Source: Opitutaceae bacterium EW11 (GTDB lineage Bacteria; Verrucomicrobiota; Verrucomicrobiia; Opitutales; Opitutaceae). From it: a DNA stretch of 64,000 nt. The stretch is taken from contig QAYY01000011.1 of assembly GCA_003054665.1 (NCBI GenBank), forward strand, positions 408,654 to 472,653, written 5' to 3'. Under the pieces are notes generated by a model. The model was not told the origin of the DNA and ran no database searches. It saw nothing but the letters and a program-made list of their open reading frames with translations. The translations under genes were made by a program, and so were the position numbers. Below are positions 60,703-64,000 of this stretch, piece after piece. Every line of letters starts with the position of its first letter. The stretch's first letter is position 1.

Positions 60703-61842
60703 CTACGGATGTCGAGGCGGGGTCTGAGACGATAAGCGCGGCGCGGCGAAGCTCAGGGCGGGCAGGGCGTTCCCGTTGACGTCGAACAACGCGCAGGAGC
60801 CTCCGACCCAGGCGTGGAGGCCTTCAACCGGAATGGCCTCGGGAAACCAGTAGAAGAGTCCGGCGCCGAGACCCTCGGGCGTGTCGCGCACCGCGGCGAG
60901 GACGTCCGAGAGGAAGGCGCGCTGACCTTCCGGACTGATCGGCCAGTCGAGGTTCGGCTTGCCGTTCCAGTACTTGTCGCCGCGGGACGGATACGCCGTT
61001 TCCACCACCAGGATCGGTTTGTGAAACGTGGTGGCGAGGGTTGCCAGCGTTGCCCGGAAATCGGCGATTTTGCCGTGCCAGTCGGGATAGTAGCTCAGGC
61101 CGATCGCGTCGTAGGGCACGCGGTGGCGTTCGATGCCGCGGAAAAACCAAAGCGAACGCGGGGCGTTCCCCGAACTCTCGATGTGAAGCAGGATTTGGGG
61201 CCGGTTTTTGTCCGGAAACACGGCGCGCACGCCGTCGACGCCCGCTTGGAGAAGCCGCGTGAATCGTCGCCAGGATTCCTCGTCGTCGGTTTTTTCGAAT
61301 TCCACCTTCCCGTCCGGCCAGAGCAGGCCGTTGGTGATCTCGTTTCCGATCTGGACGTAGTCGGGCGCCGTCCCCTGGGCGGCGAGACTCCGCAGAACCT
61401 CCTGCGTGTGGCGCTCCACGGCTGCGACGAGCTGCTCGAACGGGAGTTTTTCCCAGGCGGCCGGCTTGAACTGCTTCTGCGGGTCGGCCCATGTATCCGA
61501 ATAGTGGAGGTCCAGGAGCAGCCCCGCGCCGGACGCCTTCACGCGCTTGGCGAGGGCGAGGGTGTAGGGAAGGTCGTTCGTGACGATCCCCACGCCATCG
61601 GGCGAAACGAAGAGCCGAAGGCGGAAACAGGAGAACCCGTTTTGCCGGAAAATCGTCAGCGCGTCCTCGCGTTTCCCGCCGTCGCTGAAATGCCCTCCGT
61701 GAGCCTCGATGGTGGCGAGCGCCGACACGTCCGCTCCGATGAGCACCTCGGCCCCTGGTTTTTCCGGTGCGGCAAAGGCGAGCAGGGACACCGCGAGGGA
61801 CAACGCGGGCAGCAAACGGCGAGACGGGGTAGGCGTGCGCAT
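60703..61842 (-). CDS. Secreted endo-beta-1,4-galactanase, family GH53
   Basis: A 379-residue enzyme, start ATG 61842 (MRTPTPSRRLLPALSLAVSL), with a signal peptide ending near AFAAP. The GH53 barrel is recognised by GADVSALATIEAHGG, FRLRLFVSPDG, LLLDLHYSDTWADPQKQ, acid/base Glu168 (VQIGNEITNGLLWP), GLSYYPDWHG and nucleophile Glu281 (ILVVETAYPSRG). It degrades the galactan side chains of rhamnogalacturonan I. It is convergent with GH28 (236-base gap, nothing seen in it). A perfect inverted repeat lies 39 bases upstream of its start. Confidence 0.94.
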   Translation of the reverse strand: MRTPTPSRRLLPALSLAVSLLAFAAPEKPGAEVLIGADVSALATIEAHGGHFSDGGKREDALTIFRQNGFSCFRLRLFVSPDGVGIVTNDLPYTLALAKRVKASGAGLLLDLHYSDTWADPQKQFKPAAWEKLPFEQLVAAVERHTQEVLRSLAAQGTAPDYVQIGNEITNGLLWPDGKVEFEKTDDEESWRRFTRLLQAGVDGVRAVFPDKNRPQILLHIESSGNAPRSLWFFRGIERHRVPYDAIGLSYYPDWHGKIADFRATLATLATTFHKPILVVETAYPSRGDKYWNGKPNLDWPISPEGQRAFLSDVLAAVRDTPEGLGAGLFYWFPEAIPVEGLHAWVGGSCALFDVNGNALPALSFAAPRLSSQTPPRHP

Positions 61843-61880
61843 AGAGGTGGGGATCGGGGCCTGAAAAGGGCGTGGCGGTG

Positions 61881-61898
61881 TTTGCCTGAAGAGGCAAA
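61881..61898. promoter_or_regulatory. Inverted repeat upstream of the GH53 gene
   Basis: TTTGCCT-GAAG-AGGCAAA: perfect 7-base arms with a 4-base centre, 39-56 bases before the GH53 start codon. A position within the promoter region suits a repressor operator. It does not match the lacI/MFS repeat. Confidence 0.45.
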
Positions 61899-62288
61899 AG
61901 TTTAGTTGGGAATAAAACAGTTCTACCGAGCTCGTCCGTGACCGAGGTGGGAGCGATCCAGGGTTCAGATTTGCCGGCTCGCAGTTGCGATCCGAACGGA
62001 CGGCGCCTGTCTCGGTCGTGGCGCCATCCCGTTCGCAGCTAGCCCGCCGCTTCGGAGTGCGGCCCAGGTGCAGCCGGAGCATCCCTGTGGGGTGGATACC
62101 CGCCGTTTTTTGATAATTATCTGCATTCAGCGATTGCGCTGTGGCGGTTCTCAGGTAGCTTCGCGTTCAGGAAGGAGGTTGTGTGGGTGGAGTTGGAAAA
62201 CGTGCAGAGTGGTGTTCGGAGGTAGCTTGCGGCGGATCTGCGCGTAGGGTCGGGGTTTCACGTTCGCCCGCTTCCTCGTCCGCAAATC
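61899..62288. other. Intergenic region
   Basis: About 390 bases without a supported gene. A notably AT-rich patch near 62106-62130 contains the perfect palindrome GATAATTATC (62112-62121), which could belong to a promoter or a protein-binding site. Nothing else was seen. Confidence 0.35.
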
Positions 62289-62639
62289 ATGCAGCAGGAC
62301 ATTCATAATCCTTGGGAGGCGATAAAGACCCCGTTCTTTCCGCTGGCATTTCCTGCCCTCTACGTTGCCCCCGCAGGAGCGGACTCCGCGGCGCTTGGCA
62401 CGTTGATCCACATCAATCTCCACGGCGATGGAGGTCTGAGCGTCGAGGGGCAACGCACGACGCCGTCGACGTTGACGGTCGTGATGAGCCAACTGGTGAC
62501 CGACAGGGATCACACCGCGGTGGAAATCAGTGTGCCGCAGGACGCCCCGAAGTCCGATGTGGAGCAGCTCATGGATTCCTGCCGAAAGGCGGGCATCTCT
62601 CGTTTCTCGCTGGCGAAGAGGGCGGCGGAGAAAAACTAA
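62289..62639 (+). CDS. ExbD-like domain protein lacking a membrane helix
   Basis: A 116-residue protein. The second half (TLTVVMSQLVTDRDHTAVEI, then DAPKSDVEQLMDSCRKAGIS) follows the pattern of the periplasmic domain of ExbD/TolR, including the final C-x-x-AGI-x-x-x-x-L. The first 50 residues (PFFPLAFPALYVAPAGAD) are only mildly hydrophobic and do not form the usual N-terminal helix with its conserved Asp. No exbB partner is adjacent. It could be a degenerate or specialised ExbD paralogue. The assignment is by pattern and moderate. Confidence 0.55.
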   Translation: MQQDIHNPWEAIKTPFFPLAFPALYVAPAGADSAALGTLIHINLHGDGGLSVEGQRTTPSTLTVVMSQLVTDRDHTAVEISVPQDAPKSDVEQLMDSCRKAGISRFSLAKRAAEKN

Positions 62640-62870
62640 GCAGCGACGGGCAACGCCCGGGCTAGCGACCGGTTGAAAGAGCCGCTACCCCGTGGAGTGA
62701 CGGCGGGCCGTCTCGTCGCACCAGGCGGACGGATTTCCCTCAAAGCCAGCGGCTTTCGGCCGATGAAATCCGCAGGTGACCGATCCTCTCTCGCTTTCCT
62801 CGCACCTGTCCGGATTCCGGCCAGGAAGAGTTCCGGCTGAACGCAGTCCGGAAGTACGGATGCGGGGTAA

Positions 62871-63299
62871 ATGCTCCGCGCCGTCTTTCGGGCCGTGACC
62901 GCGCCCGCCGCCAGACGTCGCTTCGCGTACGGCGCCGCTGTCGTGGCCGCGCTCCTCTTGGTGGGCGTCTTCGTTTGGAGGCGTCCGGGAACGTTGCGCC
63001 GCCTGACAGGCACCGCCGTTGCGCGGCTCGAAATCGTGAACCTCTGCGACCGCACGTGGAGCATCGCTGCGGCCAAACCGGGAAGCCGGCCTTCCGAGCC
63101 GTGGACGATCCCGCCGAAAGAAACGCGCACCTGGGAACTGCCAGAGGGAGAGTACGCGTTCGTCCAGGCGCTTGTCGGCCCGGACGACAAACCCGAATCC
63201 ACTCGGACGTTTTCGATGCAGTTGTCGGCCGACGAAACGTACCGCTGGAAGCTGGTCACGTTGCTCACGGACGATTCGGGCGGGAGGTCCGCGCCGTGA
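62871..63299 (+). CDS. Membrane-anchored hypothetical protein
   Basis: A 142-residue protein with a basic N-terminus and one transmembrane segment at about residues 19-36 (YGAAVVAALLLVGVFVW), followed by an extracytoplasmic beta-rich domain (ARLEIVNLCDRTWSIAAAKP, IPPKETRTWELPEGEYAFVQ). No family was recognised. Its stop overlaps the GTG of a 25-codon frame (GTGA), which in turn overlaps the next gene, so the three may be translated together. Confidence 0.65.
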   Translation: MLRAVFRAVTAPAARRRFAYGAAVVAALLLVGVFVWRRPGTLRRLTGTAVARLEIVNLCDRTWSIAAAKPGSRPSEPWTIPPKETRTWELPEGEYAFVQALVGPDDKPESTRTFSMQLSADETYRWKLVTLLTDDSGGRSAP

Positions 63300-63373
63300 A
63301 CGCGCTCTGGCCAACCGTTCCGGCTGAACCGCCGCCCCTCCCTGCGATTTCCAGAATCGGAGGATTCGCGTGA
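63296..63373 (+). CDS. Possible 25-residue small ORF bridging two genes
   Basis: A GTG frame of 25 codons with a GGGAGG ribosome-binding site (63282-63287) 8 bases upstream. It overlaps the gene before it by GTGA and the gene after it by GTGA. The peptide is Pro-rich (PTVPAEPPPLPAISRIGG). It may serve mainly to couple translation. It could equally be chance. Confidence 0.35.
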   Translation: MNALWPTVPAEPPPLPAISRIGGFA

Positions 63374-64000
63374 GCGCGCCGTCCAGTTCGGGAAAACTGA
63401 TGGCCGAAATCCGTTACGCGGACGATCGGTCCGCCGTCAGCCGCGTATGGAATCGCCCGATACACCAGTTCTGGCACCTGCTCGAGCCGCATTTCGAAAA
63501 CCTCTGGCTCGCTCCCCATCGGCGAAGCGACGGGGCGGGAGTCTTCTGGCTCTGGAAGCCGCCGTCGGATTCCCGTCCGCCGTCCTCCTCGGAAATGGCG
63601 GACTTGAGAAAGAAACTGAACGACGCGAATCGCCGCCTTCTCGACGGGCCGGTGGGCATCAGCGACGATGAGCGGCGCGCCGGCGGCGCGACGGACGAGA
63701 TGGTGAAGGAACTCGCCGCGCAGGCTTCGCGCATCGTGGCTCACCTTGTCGGAAAATCGGATTCCGACCTGGCTGCCTACGTCTGCCGCACCGACGCGGG
63801 CATCCGCATTCACAGCTGGGGTTCCTCCATTCCCGCGCAGCCCTACGACCCGGCTTCTCAGCGATGGGAGGTGAGCGGGACGGTCCTTGTTTCCGGAAAA
63901 CCGTCGGCGGGGCACGTCGTTCGCCTGGAGAACCGGAAGGGTCTGCGTTTCGGCGAAACGCGCTCCGATGCCCAGGGACAGTTCGTTTTCGAGGACGTAT
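63370..64000 (+). CDS. Hypothetical protein with a carboxypeptidase-regulatory-like domain (cut by window end)
   Basis: An open frame from GTG 63370 to the window edge (210 residues so far, no stop). A GGAGG ribosome-binding site at 63359-63363 lies 6 bases before the GTG, which favours it over ATG 63400. There is no signal peptide. The N-terminal 140 residues have no recognised domain (HQFWHLLEPHFENLWLAPHR, MVKELAAQASRIVAHLVG). From about residue 165 a Greek-key beta domain begins (WEVSGTVLVSGKPSAGHVVR, then SDAQGQFVFEDV), as in carboxypeptidase-regulatory-like folds. Function is unknown. Confidence 0.7.
   Translation, partial: MSAPSSSGKLMAEIRYADDRSAVSRVWNRPIHQFWHLLEPHFENLWLAPHRRSDGAGVFWLWKPPSDSRPPSSSEMADLRKKLNDANRRLLDGPVGISDDERRAGGATDEMVKELAAQASRIVAHLVGKSDSDLAAYVCRTDAGIRIHSWGSSIPAQPYDPASQRWEVSGTVLVSGKPSAGHVVRLENRKGLRFGETRSDAQGQFVFEDV

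Noticed and set aside
1-64000. tRNA, rRNA, CRISPR array, transposase or integrase
   Set aside because: No CCA-ended cloverleaf, rRNA signature, regularly spaced repeat or transposase/recombinase motif was noticed on reading. A dedicated tRNA and repeat scan was not possible.

Overview
The window is high-GC, gene-dense bacterial DNA. I read it as a member of the Verrucomicrobiota close to Opitutaceae. This is an inference from gene content: large TonB-dependent receptors with an ECF sigma/FecR pair, LacI-type regulators sitting next to glycoside hydrolase genes, secreted NHL-repeat proteins ending in a lineage-typical beta-rich domain, and frequent ATGA start/stop overlaps. No rRNA, tRNA, CRISPR array or insertion sequence was seen, so the taxonomic call is not anchored by a marker gene.

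Layout. 1-1.4 kb: a decayed NAD-dependent epimerase and a small secreted protein. 1.4-5.4 kb (minus): a flavin monooxygenase and a PadR regulator/clan GH-A hydrolase/membrane protein operon with a perfect inverted repeat at its head. 5.9-8.1 kb: a secreted NHL/Ig protein. 8.5-14.2 kb (minus): ECF sigma, FecR and an STN-type TonB receptor. 15.2-17.3 kb: an arsenic operon (ArsR, ACR3, thioredoxin-type ArsC). 17.5-25.5 kb: a 1929-residue multi-PAS histidine kinase followed by two receiver-histidine kinase hybrids. 25.6 kb: a BLUF photoreceptor, convergent with them.

26.2-37.1 kb (minus) is the most striking region. A tight five-gene run encodes MtaC (methanol corrinoid protein), MtaB (methanol:corrinoid methyltransferase with all zinc ligands), a RamA-like ATP-dependent corrinoid activase with a two-cluster ferredoxin tail, a DUF1638 protein, and a 2097-residue kinase-like/AAA/TPR/GAF/PAS/GAF/histidine kinase protein whose start codon overlaps the DUF1638 stop. 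No MtaA lies in the window. 37.4-41 kb holds two hypothetical genes and a chemoreceptor. 41.3-44.8 kb holds a hybrid histidine kinase followed by a single-chain fusion of a receiver domain, a four-cysteine module and a full LacI-type repressor.

45.1-47.3 kb: a DUF6976-type gene with a small partner and a RibD-C/DHFR-like reductase. 47.3-61.8 kb is a pectin/galactan locus: TonB receptor, GH2-PA14 enzyme and LacI regulator on the minus strand; hexuronate-type MFS transporter, GH43 and GH28 on the plus strand from the shared promoter region; and a GH53 galactanase. Pectin demethylation releases methanol, so the pectin locus and the mtaBC operon may be metabolically linked (inference). The window ends with an ExbD-like fragment, a membrane-anchored hypothetical protein, a tiny overlapping ORF and a gene cut by the window edge.
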